A stretch of DNA of 64,000 nucleotides from Theodoxus fluviatilis (Eukaryota; Mollusca; Gastropoda; Cycloneritida; Neritidae). The stretch's first letter is position 1. The number at the start of each line of letters is the position of its first letter. The stretch covers positions 106,001 to 170,000 of the forward strand of contig JAWQFJ010000531.1 in the NCBI GenBank assembly GCA_034096865.1, in the 5' to 3' direction. Of the stretch, positions 23,501 to 35,099 are shown piece after piece. The position numbers and the translations under genes are program-made. The notes under the pieces were generated by a model that was not told the DNA's origin, searched no databases, and saw only the letters and a list, made by a program, of their open reading frames with translations.

Positions 23501-24393
23501 ACATCACATCAGCATGCAGCTCACGTATCCTGCTAATATCTGTCCTGCAATCTGCACAAGCCACGAATTACACTTACATTGATAGGCGGCGAGAAAATAA
23601 CGTCGAAGGGAGCAACTGAGAGTCTGTCCATCTATAGTCGTGCTTCCCAGACCGGAAATATACTTGAGACTGACAGAGGCAGCACTGTTGTTGTTCATGG
23701 TCCGCACTGTCGGCCATTAAGTTTAGTTCCTAGACCAGAACTGGACAGCGAGCGTGATGGAGAGAAGGCTTACGTAGAATGGCCGCTCAAAGAACGGGAC
23801 GGAGTTATACATTGGCTTCATTCGTACAAAACTGGCATCTGGTCCTCCCTCTGCATCCGATGTTCGCGTCAAGGTCGACACCGGAAACTGCAGACGTGCG
23901 GTCGTGTCGATGAGTTTGGCAGCCAAAAAGATAGGCGAAAACTGGAAATAATTTTGAATTTGAGCAAATATTTTTCATTTTTATGTTGCCACTTTCGTAA
24001 AGATATAAGAGGACGAGTGTTTCCTATACCATAAACAATGATATTTAGAAGGTATTTATGCGATTTCTGGTATTTATTCAAAAACAGAATTGTTCACTAG
24101 TAGCAGCGTTTAGAATGACATTAACGAAGATTCACTATTATGTCATTTCGTCACTCGCATCAAGTTTCACATACAGAAATAATTCATTGATAGCTTAAGT
24201 AAAACTCACTTATTGTTTGTGAATGACATGTCTTATGTATGGCAACTGTGTGTAAATAAAGACTGTATTATCCTTTTTAATAATTTCGTTCCATTTTTGC
24301 GTTGAAAGCGTCGTGTATTTATGCCTGCTGGGCCCAAAGAATATATTTGGGGAATGTAAATATGTGCTCTGTCTCTGTACGTCCGTCCGTCCG

Positions 24394-24395
<2 letters not shown>

Positions 24396-24467
<72 letters not shown>
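24396..24467. repeat. (CT)n microsatellite
   Basis: Pure CT run preceded by three GTCC units. Confidence 0.95.
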
Positions 24468-24470
<3 letters not shown>

Positions 24471-26379
24471 GCATGTGCATAAGTGTGAGTGTATGTGCGT
24501 GTATAAGTCTATTAGTCTGTCGACCAAGATAGTTTCACCTAGTTATTAGAACAGTCGTATGTTATTAAACTTTGATCACCTTTTGAAGAATTTGGTTTGC
24601 AAAGGTATTTCTACAGGGCCTGAACGATGACAGCAATATAGCGTTTATTACTAACGGCCGTTGTTACAGCTTAATATTTACATCACTTCAAATGCACTTG
24701 CAATCATCATCAGGTGTATTTTGTAAGAAGAACCATAGATGCATAAAGTTGAATAAAGATGTAAAGTAAAATCGATTTAACTTAAGGACTAGTCAGGCTG
24801 CTTCAAACTGTTTTACAGAGAAGGGACGAGAATAAATCATGCAAGATCGTCCATATTTTCTTGTGAAATTAGGTGCTGACCGAATTTGGAAAATGTGGGA
24901 ACATTTGGATGTAAAATGCAATGTCTGGCAGTCAACGGCAAAAGAAAGTGCTTCCCGTTTGTAGAGGAGGTCACAGTGACCATAGAGCATCATGCCGTCA
25001 TGCATCGCCATCGAAATACGAGGCCGCAATTTCCGGATCATTTTATGATGGCTGAATCCCTGCACAAGCTGGAAATGAAAACCAGCTCTGAGCACATCAC
25101 CACCATGTCATGAACAGGGTAAAAAAATCGCGACTTGGGCTTGGGTGAGGGTGGCTTTGTGTGGTGGAGATGGAATGGAGAAGGGGATAAAGTCAGGATG
25201 TGTAGTTTTAGTTGAGTTTAGTGAACACATTACCGCACCTGACGTAAGTCCATCAGTCCAGGACTGTTATATTTGTTGTAGCGTTCGAATAACATGTCGC
25301 GACCTTGTCAAACCAAGCAAGAGGTTACGTCACAAAGGAGAACAGAGAGTAGGGGCAGGCGATCCGTGGAGGTGGAAGAGACGGGCGATGAGAGATGGGG
25401 TTGGAGAGGTAGGGACGGTATGGGAGTGGCATGGAATCATTGTTACATCTGATGCCGTACCATCATCTCCTGACCGCCTGTTACAGCGTTCACTAGGGCC
25501 GGAAGCTGGGCCAGTGTGTGGAGAGGACTGGAGGGTGGGGAGAGCTAATTTCCTGTCTGGACGCGTCCTGTTGCCCCCGTCCTGGTGTTCAGGACAGCCC
25601 TGCCCCTCCCATGCCATCGATTTCCTGTCCCCAAGTTAGCTCGGGAAGGCGAGGTGCAGGATTAGCTGGAATTGTTACGTGGTAATCCCCTTGCCTCCGA
25701 ACCTGTCCTACTTCTTCGGACTCCATGCAAACGCGCAGAAGGCTTCAGGAACGGCGTGCTTGAACTCGACGCCAAAATGGCAAAGGTCTTCTGCCCATCT
25801 GTCGTAATCATCCCCAGCCTCTCAGGTTATCGATTGATATAATATTTTTTCTTCTCTTCACCCTCTAGGTTCCATTCCCCCATTTCGGTAAATGGCCGTT
25901 TTTAATGTCTGTGGTGTAGCGTATACTTTACGAGCGCAGTCGATTAAAGCCGTTTTCATGATCTTGCCCATATCCGGGCCTTGGTTTGATCGATTAATGG
26001 CCGCATATTTCTGAGAGTCGACGTCATTTTAAATTGCATGAAGCGGCAGGAAAATGGATGCCCGATGAACCGTTTGATGTAAATATATCCGAGGCAGAAT
26101 ATTGGAGATAATGGAAAAGAGCATATTTCTCATTCACTACCACTGTCACTAACCTTCTCTTTTACGACGTCTCGCTTTCCCCCCCTCGTACTTCGTTAAT
26201 GCCTCATTCGTCCACTCCTGTCCTAACAACCACATCTTTCTTTCTGTACTTTCCCTACTATTTCGTGAAACTGACCACAGCGCTAGAGCTTGCAATCCTT
26301 GGATGGAGACCAAGACCGCCACCGAGATAAAACTGTTGGATCGAGCATCACTTGAATTTAGAGGTCGATGTATCAGAGA
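24468..26379. other. Unique sequence; possible regulatory DNA at 25800-26080
   Basis: No gene was recognised. The part at 25820-26080 is AT-rich with several homeodomain-like sites (ATCGATTGATATAATA, TCGATTAAAGCC, GATCGATTAATGGCC) in about 250 bp. A 164-codon open frame at 25145-25639 is matched by a 95-codon frame on the other strand and has no motif. Confidence 0.3.
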
Positions 26380-27246
26380 GATGATGATGATGACGAACAC
26401 GACGACGACGACGATGATGATGATGATGATGATGAGGAGGAGGAGGAGGAGGAGGAGGAGGAGGAGGAGGAGGAGGAGGAGGAGGAGGAGGAGCAGGAGG
26501 AGGAGGAGGAGGAGGAGCAGGAGGAGGAGGAGGAGGAGGAGGAGGAGGAGGAGGAGGAGGAGGAGGACGACGACGACGACGACGATGAGACGACGATGAT
26601 TACGATTATGTAGGCTATTTACGGCCATTGATTACGAAAATCACTAGACCAGGGGCGGGTTTCAAAATAGGTAGTCGATCTTGGTCGCAAGATCTTGCTT
26701 CGCAGTAAGAGCTAGCTAAAAAAGAAACTACCCAACGTGACGAAGTAATGCGCATGCGTAGACGTCACGACAAGAGGTGAACTAGCCACATTTCAATGGC
26801 CGACGTGTTGCCGGTTCATTCAGAAAACGCTCTATTTCGAGATACTAGCAACCCATCCAAAGAAAATATAAGCCATGCACAGCATTAATTTATCAAAGGT
26901 GTATGTTGAATGCATTAACAGATCGTGAAACCTCCTACAGTTTACATATCGAATGCAGGTCAACGCATCCACGCCGAACTTTTGTCTCGAATCTTAAAAG
27001 CTAGGCACCTCTCAAGCTGCCTTGCTCAATCTACGCTCGTCTTCGATTGGCTCGCTAGCAAGCAAATAATGAAACTGCCCATTCGGCGAGATCTACGTAG
27101 ATCTACCGAGATCTTCGCATTTTGAAACCCGCCCCTGGATGAGGCAAGAGCTATTCGAGTCACGAATTTCCTCGTCAATCGCCGCTTACAAATCGCGTAG
27201 GAAGACGCGTTGTGTCTAGCCTTATCCCCGCCCCAACCAACAGAGG
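26380..27246 (-). mobile_element. Retroposon family 1, copy E, split by a TIR element
   Basis: On the minus strand the 5' part of the copy is 27246-27139 (GGGGCGGGGATAAGGCTAGA, CGCGTCTTCCTACGCGATTT, GACGAGGAAATTCGTGAC) and the 3' part is 26648-26601 (TCTAGTGATTTTCGTAATCA, then TAGCCTACATAATCG). A compound (GAT)(GAC)(GAG)n tail extends to 26380. The two parts become contiguous when the 490-bp element at 26649-27138 is removed. The tail has expanded from the family's ATC unit into CTC and GTC units. Confidence 0.8.
26649..27138. mobile_element. Non-autonomous DNA transposon (MITE) nested in a retroposon
   Basis: The 490-bp insert begins CCAGGGGCGGGTTTCAAAAT and ends with the exact inverse, a 20-bp perfect terminal inverted repeat. 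Just inside each end lie GATCT-rich subterminal repeats (GATCTTGGTCGCAAGATCTT; GATCTACGTAGATCTACC). There is no transposase frame (longest open frame 66 codons). CAGGG-type ends are common in hAT elements, but a clean 8-bp target duplication is not visible (CACTAGAC on the left, GATGAGGC on the right), so the superfamily is tentative. Confidence 0.85.
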
Positions 27247-27250
27247 GTAT

Positions 27251-27252
<2 letters not shown>

Positions 27253-27298
<46 letters not shown>
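27253..27298. repeat. (GA)n microsatellite
   Basis: Pure GA run immediately beyond the 5' edge of retroposon copy E. Confidence 0.95.
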
Positions 27299-27301
<3 letters not shown>

Positions 27302-29851
27302 GTGATTGTTTAAGTTTTGGCCCTAAACTTGTCATAAAGAGACAAAATGAAACGCTAATTATTGTCATCATCAATTAATTAAAGCAGCAAGAAAAACAGG
27401 AAACGACTGCTCTTTTAAGGTGTTTACATTCTTATCTTCATTTAAAACTCAATTGCATCCACAAACTTTAAAAACATTAATTTTTAACACATGCTTTTTC
27501 CAAGCTCGCAAAGCTATAATGAGTGTATATCTTATATTTTGGATTTATTAGATCAACCAAACACACTTCATTAAAAGTTTCTTCCCAAATATTTACCCGG
27601 TAACATCTTCATGGTTACCACTTGTAGAAAATAAACGACAAAATTATAAGCCTTGCGAATCAACAAGCATGACAACAAGATGAGCTATACACAAACACAT
27701 TTGCGATGGCAGTGGTTTGGCAATGAACATGCTCATTCAAGATGTGTGCATTTCTGATCATCAGAACAGAGTTGAGATCCCATCCGTTTACTTCCAAATT
27801 ACATCCTCCGCTATCTCCATTTTTTATCCCCATCCGTCCCTAATGACGACGATTCTTAAATATGCTCATGAATTATAAGCCTCAATCAATTATGTTAAGA
27901 GTTAATCATACTGGAAAAAAAATCCGCGCATTGGATGGACTCTGTGGTGCGCAGGTGCTGAGACCGAATCCAGCTAATGTGGCTATTAGCCATAACTCCT
28001 GTTGACTAGAGAATGGGAAAAGAACATGAATCATAACAGCTGCTCTGTCTTATTTCTTGCTCGCTTTTGAGAAGCCGAGACACTTACGTGGAGTTTACAC
28101 ACGGACAGACACACAATTTTCCCCACAGCTCGTTATGTTGTTAGAGGTGGTAGGGATAATGAACGTCAAACACAAAGAGGTACCAGGTTCTGCAGGAGAC
28201 GATGTTACATCCGTCAAGACTTCCCAAGCTTGGAAATGACTTCATTGGCTTAGAGCAGCTGAAGAATCAATGAACAATCTATGACAATCCTGACCTGTTC
28301 CTTGAAGTTTTCATCACATCTTTAGGGGCAGCCTTTTCCATGCACACTTGAACCTCGAAACTTCCTTGGGAATTTGCATAGAGAGAGATTGAACTAGGTA
28401 GCGCGTACCGTGAACTTTTTCTAATGCTTTCAAACCACAGCCTCTTGCTCATTTCCAATACATCAGTATTCTTTACCCTTTCGTTTTCTGTGATGGCAAC
28501 GCGTCGAAAGAGCACGTAGCCACTCGCATCAAACACACATTCAGGATGGGTGAAATAACTCCTCGATTTGTACGCACGTAATGGACATAACGCGATGCGG
28601 TGTTTTCAGACATGGTCTTGCTCATTGAACTTGAAGTTTTAGCATGACACGATCATGCCACTATTACTAGAATTCTTGTTTTTATGCTACGGCTGCAAGT
28701 CATGGGATGAAGTGATAACGACTGTATGCAAGTTCCTAGGTGGAAACGTCTGAGGTGATGGACTCATTCATTCAATGACATAACAGTATTATCAAACTTA
28801 CAAGAGTTGTTGGACCAGCTTATCAAATGATGGGTTCTTTATAAGCCTCACATCACGTTCTAGAGTGCCTCTGGCAGATTCTAGTCAAAGTGCACTGTCA
28901 GTGCTGTATCCCTGTAATTGCTCTATGCTGTCAGAAGGTCTGCAGCACAACAACAAGTGTCTTATTATCATTACCAATCCTTGCCTCATTTCTCCATTGC
29001 TTATGTAAGCGTCCTTGGCGCGTGTGCCAAGTCTGGGTGCTACGCTAGGAACAGACTCCAGCGCATGCACATGACATTGCAGCGAGCCAAAATTAGTTCG
29101 CCACGTCGCATTCCAAGAACAACGTGTTCCGATTGATTGTGAGGACTGAATGATGAAGGGGCTGGATGATCGGGTATTCAAATGTCCACTCGGTATTTTC
29201 ATTCATTAGCGTCGTACCTTTTGGTTCCTTTGATTAATAGAAAGATAACATTCTTAAGTTTGTACGCGCGTGACCAGACTTTGTGGAACAGGTTATAATG
29301 GAACGATGGTGATATCATCTTATCTTTATGAGTTTGCATCCTTTCGTGTGGATGAGACACATGGGGATCAGATTATCAGAGAGAAATATATCAAAGCCCC
29401 ATGCTATTTAAAGCAGCAGTCGGGCAGGCAAGGAGAAACAGGGGCACAGGTACACACACTACTACTGAGGACGACCTCAACTGAATGAATAAAGTCGACC
29501 GGAAATCAGGAATGTGAGATCATGATTGATCCTTTAAAGATACAGGATAACCACGATACATTCTAAAGTTCCACGTAAAGCCAGACATCTTTGAGTGTGC
29601 AAAGAGTTAAATAAAGACGCGGTTATTCTAAGTCCTACTGAAGTCCAGTATATTCTTAAGCAAACAGAACTTCCTATCACACTGAAAGATCTAAAAAAGA
29701 TATCTCCTTAATCACACACGATTTCTTCGCAAACCCAGACAGCTAAATTAAGCATTTGATCTCCATGGTAGACGCAGCGGTTCAGAAAAGGATCGCATGC
29801 CTAGACATTTGAAAAGAGATTACTGGGCAAACACACAGGGATTTATTTTAC
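27299..29851. other. Unique sequence, no gene recognised
   Basis: AT-rich. The minus-strand frame at 28279-28536 (85 codons; LWFESIRKSSRYALP, QGSFEVQVCMEK) has a protein-like texture, but I could not find paired splice sites that convince me. It remains unassigned. Confidence 0.3.
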
Positions 29852-29954
29852 CTCGAGTGTGTTCTTTGAGCACTTCCACGGCGTTTGCGGGACCGATCCT
29901 GTATTTGACGGTCACCAGACTTTGAGGATCGACATCTTGCATCGATCCTACCTT
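29852..29954 (-). CDS. Candidate internal exon of an unidentified minus-strand gene
   Basis: On the minus strand a pyrimidine tract (TTCTTGCCTTTGTAG) ends at 29955, followed by an open 34-codon frame: KVGSMQDVDPQSLVTVKY, then RIGPANAVEVLKEHTR. It ends at a GT donor (CTCGAG|GTAAAA). The GC content of the exon is clearly higher than that of its flanks. A second AG seven bases on (GTAG|GATCG) would give a 96-bp exon with phase 1 at both ends. The pattern D.D......V.YRI loosely recalls cadherin repeats but is too short to name. No neighbouring exon of the same gene was identified, so this is a candidate only. Confidence 0.4.
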
Positions 29955-30077
29955 CTACAAAGGCAAGAACCTGGTCTCTCTTTAAACAGACACGTCTAGC
30001 CCTGTGCACACATGCATACAGAATCCTTTAGACACATTCTTTGTACGAAAAGCAACGTCGAATGGTGAGAATGAATT

Positions 30078-30079
<2 letters not shown>

Positions 30080-30114
<35 letters not shown>

Positions 30115-30122
30115 GAAAGAGA
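30080..30122. repeat. (GA)n microsatellite
   Basis: GA run followed by a G9 stretch and purine-rich DNA to about 30190. Confidence 0.95.
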
Positions 30123-30462
30123 GTTGGGGGGGGGTTAAGAGAGAGGAATCTTAAGAAGGAAGAGAGAAAAGAGAGGAGGCGAGGAGTGAAGATGATTTTG
30201 TTTTTGAAGGATTTTTTTGTTGGTGGACCACTGAAAGCCAAACAAAATTTGCATATGTGCCATCCTCTTTAAAAGAAAAGTGTAAAGTTTTTTCAAAGGC
30301 TAAATAAAAACGAAAATACGTGCAAACTGCACGTCTTGTTTGAAATACAGTTTTCTTTTCTTTTTTTAATAAAAAAGCGAAACTTTGCGTCTGAAGACGA
30401 TTTGTGAGTTCGCATTCGGCACTGAACGAGAGGAGAAAGTCACGTGACTTGGAATTTGTGAT

Positions 30463-30514
30463 GTAGTACGTTACTTGTGTGACGTACTACGCTCAAATTG
30501 GAACGTAGTACGTT
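30463..30514. repeat. Clustered GTAGTACGTT palindromes
   Basis: GTAGTACGTTAC-TTGT-GTGACGTACTAC forms a 12-bp stem with one mismatch (30463-30490). AACGTA-G-TACGTT follows at 30502-30514. The same decamer occurs three times in alternating orientation, as a repeated protein-binding site or a small fold-back remnant would. Confidence 0.7.
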
Positions 30515-30654
30515 CAAAATAGAACATAGGTCGCAAGAATCTTAGTGTCACTTGATCGGACATCGTTTAATTTACCACTTATTTTGCAGTAGTCGGTATT
30601 TTCAAGTATGCTGTTGTATTCGTGAAAATATCCTCGAATATTATATTAAACGAG

Positions 30655-31016
30655 AGAGCACTCGTAGAGCGCAAACCTCCACCAAGGAAGCCGCAACTGC
30701 TTTTTTGTGGTCTGTATAATTAATTCAGGCAGGATTTTCTGCTCTCCAGGCCTGAGGCTACGACGTTTAGTTCATTTTAATGGCTGAAAGCGGTTCCGAG
30801 TGCCGAACACATACGACGACGTCACCTTCGTGAATTGCCATAACATTTCTCTTTTTGGTCGTAACTTCAAGACGAAATAACAGATAACCCTCAAAATGTT
30901 ACTCTGATATGCCACCAAATTTCATTAGGATCCGTTTTGAATTTATTGAGTTATTTTGCTGAATAACTATTTGGCAAACTGCGGGTAAAACATAACCTCC
31001 TTGGCGAAGGTAAAAA
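30655..31016. mobile_element. Non-autonomous repeat with imperfect AACCTCC(A/G)CCAAGGA ends
   Basis: The left end reads GCAAACCTCCACCAAGGAAG and the right end, inverted, reads TACCTTCGCCAAGGAGGTTA, about 12 matches in 17. The interior includes CCAAATTTCATTAGGATCCG. This type of palindromic end (CCTCCGCCAAGGAGG) is widespread in marine invertebrate genomes from memory. There is no coding capacity. Confidence 0.5.
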
Positions 31017-31362
31017 CATCTAAGAATAAAACAATAATCTAGGTAGGCAGACACATCATCAAAATAACATTCAGCATACAGAAACCGAATCAATTATTGG
31101 TCATCCCATCGCTAAAAATGTTCAGCAAATGCATATGAACACAGAAAGTGTAGATTCCGACGGTTATTTCTTGCAACAGACTGGAAGGGTAAATTTGGAT
31201 GAGGACTTTTGGGCATCTGTACTAGGTCCTTCATAACTATTTACACAGAAGAAAAACTATTTGCATTGTTTGCGTTGTGTGCATTGTTTCTGTTCCTCTA
31301 TGCAAACATGCTTCAAAAGATAAGATGCTAATCTTAATTTAATTTATTATTAAATTTTACTT

Positions 31363-31430
31363 TACCCCAAGGCAAAAGTTGCCACCTTAACGTCTTCAGC
31401 GTTATAATCTTAGAAATAAATTGTCGGAGT
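31363..31430 (-). tRNA. trnF: Mitochondrial tRNA-Phe (GAA) inside a NUMT
   Basis: The 68-nt minus-strand sequence folds as a full cloverleaf: acceptor ACTCCGA/TTGGGGT (7 pairs with two G-T), D stem ATTT/AGAT, anticodon stem TAACG/CGTTA with loop CTGAAGA (anticodon GAA, Phe), and T stem GGCA/TGCC. It begins exactly where the upstream nad5 frame leaves a single T after the last Tyr codon, as expected if that T is completed to a stop by polyadenylation. It is a mitochondrial sequence copied into the nucleus and is probably not functional there. Confidence 0.82.
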
Positions 31431-31900
31431 AGTAGGTTAAGAGAAAAATACTTGCAACTGTAAAGAATATAATTGATAATGTAGCATTAATATATTTAGA
31501 TTGAATTATTTGGGTTACTATTGATGTAGTTGTGCTTAGCTGAAGGACACCTTTTCCACCAACAATTTCTAGTCAACCTTGGTCAATTGATTTGGTTATT
31601 GTTTTAGCTCAAGCAAATGGCTTAATTATATTAGGTTGAGTAGTAATTATGCTAAGAAATCATATGGTCGAAAAGAAAAAGTTGATCAAGGACGTATTAG
31701 CTTGGTTATAAATTTTAAAGTTTCAGATGATAAGTGCAATTCAACCACCAAGTAGTGTAACAGTAATTGTAAGTAGTTTATAGATAAGTGGTAGATAAAT
31801 AGGTTCATTGAAATAGAAAAAAATAGTTTGCAAGAGCAAGCCTCCGGCAATTGCTGCAAAGGTTAAAATGATAATTGGTGTGGTGGTAATTCAGTCTTCA
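31431..31900 (-). pseudogene. nad5: Nuclear copy of mitochondrial nad5 (3' end), NUMT
   Basis: Under the invertebrate mitochondrial code the minus strand is open for about 150 codons up to the start of trnF. It reads PIIILTFAAIAGGLLLQ, then LGGWIALIIWNFK, WFLSMITTQPN, FAWAKTMTKSIDQGWLEIVGG and IMFFTVASIFLLTY. SIDQGWLE-(I/Y)-VGG is the hallmark near the end of NADH dehydrogenase subunit 5. All six Trp codons are TGA, which would be stops in the nucleus, and composition is AT-rich. No frameshift is seen, so the transfer is recent or the sequence is a misjoined mitochondrial fragment. The right edge lies near 31900, where the sequence changes to purine-rich DNA. Confidence 0.85.
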
Positions 31901-32647
31901 AAAAAGCAAGAAGAAAAGGTTGGAAAGAACGAAAAAGGAAAGGCAGAAAAAAGAAATAAAGAAAATAATGGCAAGAGGGTCACTTTCAGTGACAGCCGCG
32001 ATCAGGTGCGAATAATTTCCGGAGAGCACTTTCCATTGCTGACATTCAAAGCGTGGATGTAGCGAGAGGTCTAACAGTATGAACAGCATGATAGACATTC
32101 GCATTAGGAAGTTTGGAAAAAAAGCAATTCATGTCCTACTCAGAAAACAGCTCCCGCGCGACAAGTACAAAATGATAATGATATATTTTTTTCTTGCTTT
32201 GTGCATGACAAGTTAGAATGTATCTTGCATTTTCAATCCTAGGCTCGCCAACTTTTTCAGGAAAAAATGTTTCAAGAGATATTGATACATTTGTTCCTCT
32301 GACTGCTTTTTATGGACTGATTTCAAAGAGTTCAGTAGTCACTAAGCATTTGAAGAAAACATCAGAATTTTTTAAACAATAGTCTGCGATGAGAAGCTTT
32401 TCAGTCGACCGTCAAGTCAAAGATAAACATGTTTCTGATCCCATCTTTAACTACATAACACCAAATCCGTTCAGCACCATGTGTTTGCACTATAGGGATA
32501 CATTTTAAACAGTTTGTGTCCGTGCATATTGGTGCGTGCACGCACACTTCTACACTTTAATGTGGGTGTTCTTGCGCGCCTACAAATGCATGCGTGCCTA
32601 CGCTCGCAAAGTGAAGTTTCTATGTTTGTGTTTGTGCGACAAACAAG

Positions 32648-32682
32648 CAGAGAGAGAGAAGGAGAGAGAGAAGAGGGGGGGT

Positions 32683-32737
<55 letters not shown>
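32648..32737. repeat. (GA)n microsatellite on the 3' side of a LINE
   Basis: GA array with a few GAA/GGG interruptions, separated from the LINE tail only by A8 at 32738-32745. Confidence 0.95.
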
Positions 32738-32742
<5 letters not shown>

Positions 32743-33071
32743 AAACCTGAACTGAACTGAACTGAACTGAACTGTACTTTATTCGAAGGCCGGCTGCCCA
32801 TTTGAACAGCATAACATTCATTCGAGTGCCTTCTAAAATGTCATTGGCTCTATACATCGCTTTACATTCAGCTATTACTCCAGTAGCTAGATAGAGAGAT
32901 GATGCCAATTTCTTCATACACTTAGGGTCAATCAACACGTGTCTTATTCACAGTTTTTCTTCATATAATGATAACATCTTTACGCAATACTAGAATTAGT
33001 CTCTTCTCGTAGTCTCATTGCATAGAAGATATACATTGCAACGTCTCTTGTTGATTTACTTTTCGTTTCTT

Positions 33072-34150
33072 TTAAATGACGTCTACAGTCGAGTTAACTA
33101 ACATAGAATATGCTCGTCTCGGCAGCCTTTGCGTGGACATTTTCATCAGTCTGAGCCAGTATTTTATGACTTTGACAATGCTTTGAACGACTAAAGGGTA
33201 TCTGAATAGTTCGCCGTACACAAAGTGATTCGGTGTTTTAATGTCCAAACCCATAAACTTCTTGCATGCAAATAGATGAGCCTTTTCCACCACGTCTTGT
33301 CTTTGCAGACCCCATATTTCTGCACGGTATAATAATGATGACTGTACCTGAGACTCGAAAAGTCTAAAGTATACTTTGGGGCCTGTGTTTCGGAGTGACC
33401 ACATCGTTTTAATAATTTGGACAGTTTTTTGTTTGCCTTTATCAGCCTTCTCTTCCAGAGAAGCACTTGGCGATAGCTTAGTAGTGAAAGTATAACCAAG
33501 ATATTTGTATCTATTACCTATCTCTAATTTCTTCTGATTTAGATACCATTTTTCACCTACTGCTAAGTGCCCGCCCCGTCTGAAAATCATCACTTTAGTC
33601 TTGTCATTGTTAACTTGAAGGTCAAGGGTTTTCGATACACATGCAAGAGAGTCTATTTGATTCTGCAACCCAGTTGCTGTAGAGGATAGCAGAGCAACAT
33701 CGTCAGCAAAGAATAAGGCAAACAGTTCGGTCGCGCCTGGTATCATCTGGACCCCATGCTTTCCGTGCTCTCGAACATATTTAGCCACAGTGTTAATATA
33801 CATGAGAAAAAGAGAAGTGCTCTCTTTTGCTCCTTGCTTTACGCCAACTGGACATGAGAAGAAGTCAGAAAGCTCGTGGTTCCAACGAATACAGGACTGT
33901 ACGTTGGAATACATCTTCTTAAGCATATTAGTGAATTTTGTAGATAAACCTCCATTTGACAATATGTTCCAAAGCTTCGAACGATTGACTGAATCAAAGG
34001 CTTTCTTGTAGTCGACAAAAGCAACGTACATTTTACCTCTGCCTTGTCCGTATACATGTTTCATAGCCATCGAATATAAAGTATAAACATGATCTATTGT
34101 CGAATGATCTGGTCGAAATCCAGCCTGCTCTGTACAAATTTGTTCTCCAT
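33072..34150 (-). pseudogene. LINE reverse transcriptase, catalytic region
   Basis: The longest frame (332 codons) has MYVAFVDYKKAFDSVNRSKLW (first catalytic Asp), CPVGVKQGAKESTSLFLMYIN, the catalytic box FADDVALL, LQVNNDKTKVMIFRRGG and NRYKYLGYTFTT, then LLYRAEIWG. In the block usually reading QGxxLSPxLF the element has QGAKESTSLF, so the conserved SP pair is changed, which suggests decay. A thumb-like region follows to the stop at 33072. Confidence 0.85.
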
Positions 34151-34186
34151 TTCCAACCAGTTTCGAAGGAGTCTCGCTAAACTAGA

Positions 34187-34663
34187 TTAAAACACTTTAC
34201 TAAGGATGGGCAATAAGGAGATGCCCCTATAGTTGTCAGGATCCAATTTGTTACCTTTTTTATAAATGGGTACTACGACAGATTTCAACCATTGTTTGGG
34301 ATAGTACTGATTTTGGAACAGGTTATTAAATAGTTTACAAAGGAATGGTATGATTTTTTCGCACGCTGCTTTAAAACACTCGCCTGGGATCCCATCATGA
34401 CCTGGTGACTTCCCTGGTCTAATGCTCTGGATTGCTGATCTTATTTCAGTTGTGGTAATTTGAGCATGAAGTTCGGGATGCTCTATCACCTCCTCCAAAC
34501 TGGGAAATATCTCGTCTTGGTTATTGATATTATCCTTAAACATGTGTTCAAAATAGTCTTTCCATTCGCTAAGGTGAATTTCTACTGGGAGAGTTGCTGT
34601 TTTACGTACAGCAGTTTTGATAATTGTCCAAAACTCTCTTGATTTATTCAAGTTTGCCATCAA
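34187..34663 (-). pseudogene. LINE reverse transcriptase, N-terminal region
   Basis: The 158-codon frame includes SIRPGKSPGHDGIPGECFKAA (KSPGxDGIPGE block), LCKLFNNLF, WLKSVVVPIYKKGNK and DPDNYRGISLLPILSKVF. It stops at TAA 34187; homology resumes in another frame with ICTEQAGFRPDHSTIDHVY near 34150, so a frameshift separates it from the catalytic part. Confidence 0.85.
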
Positions 34664-35099
34664 TGATCTGCTTATGGTATTACTATGATCCTTTTTCTTT
34701 TCCCTAATGAGACTTTTATAAATTCTTCTACAACTATTATATTTTTCTTTGTCTTTAGGAAGTTTTGTGGCTCTATAACGAGTCAGAGTCTTTCTAGCTT
34801 CCTGTCTGGCTTCACGGCATTCGTGATCAAACCAGGTAGACCGATTTTCGAGTGGAGTGAAATTCTGAACTTAATTTCTTTTCTCATACATTTGATACAA
34901 GAAGTTAAAGTGCTCATGAATAAGTCAAGTGAATTTTCTACAGATTCTTGTAAAATACATGTCGCTGTTTCCATTTGGTTAACAAACTCCTTGTCTAACA
35001 TTTTTCTCGTAAATTCCTCCACTTTGGAGGGGTCCCAATGTATTTTTTTCAAAATACCAGCTTTGACCTTTTCGTTGATTATTAATTTTTTGCCCGAAG

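Noticed and set aside
26149..26628. 159-codon poly-Leu and poly-Arg/Glu frames
   Set aside because: Compositional readings of the GAG-rich tail of retroposon copy E.
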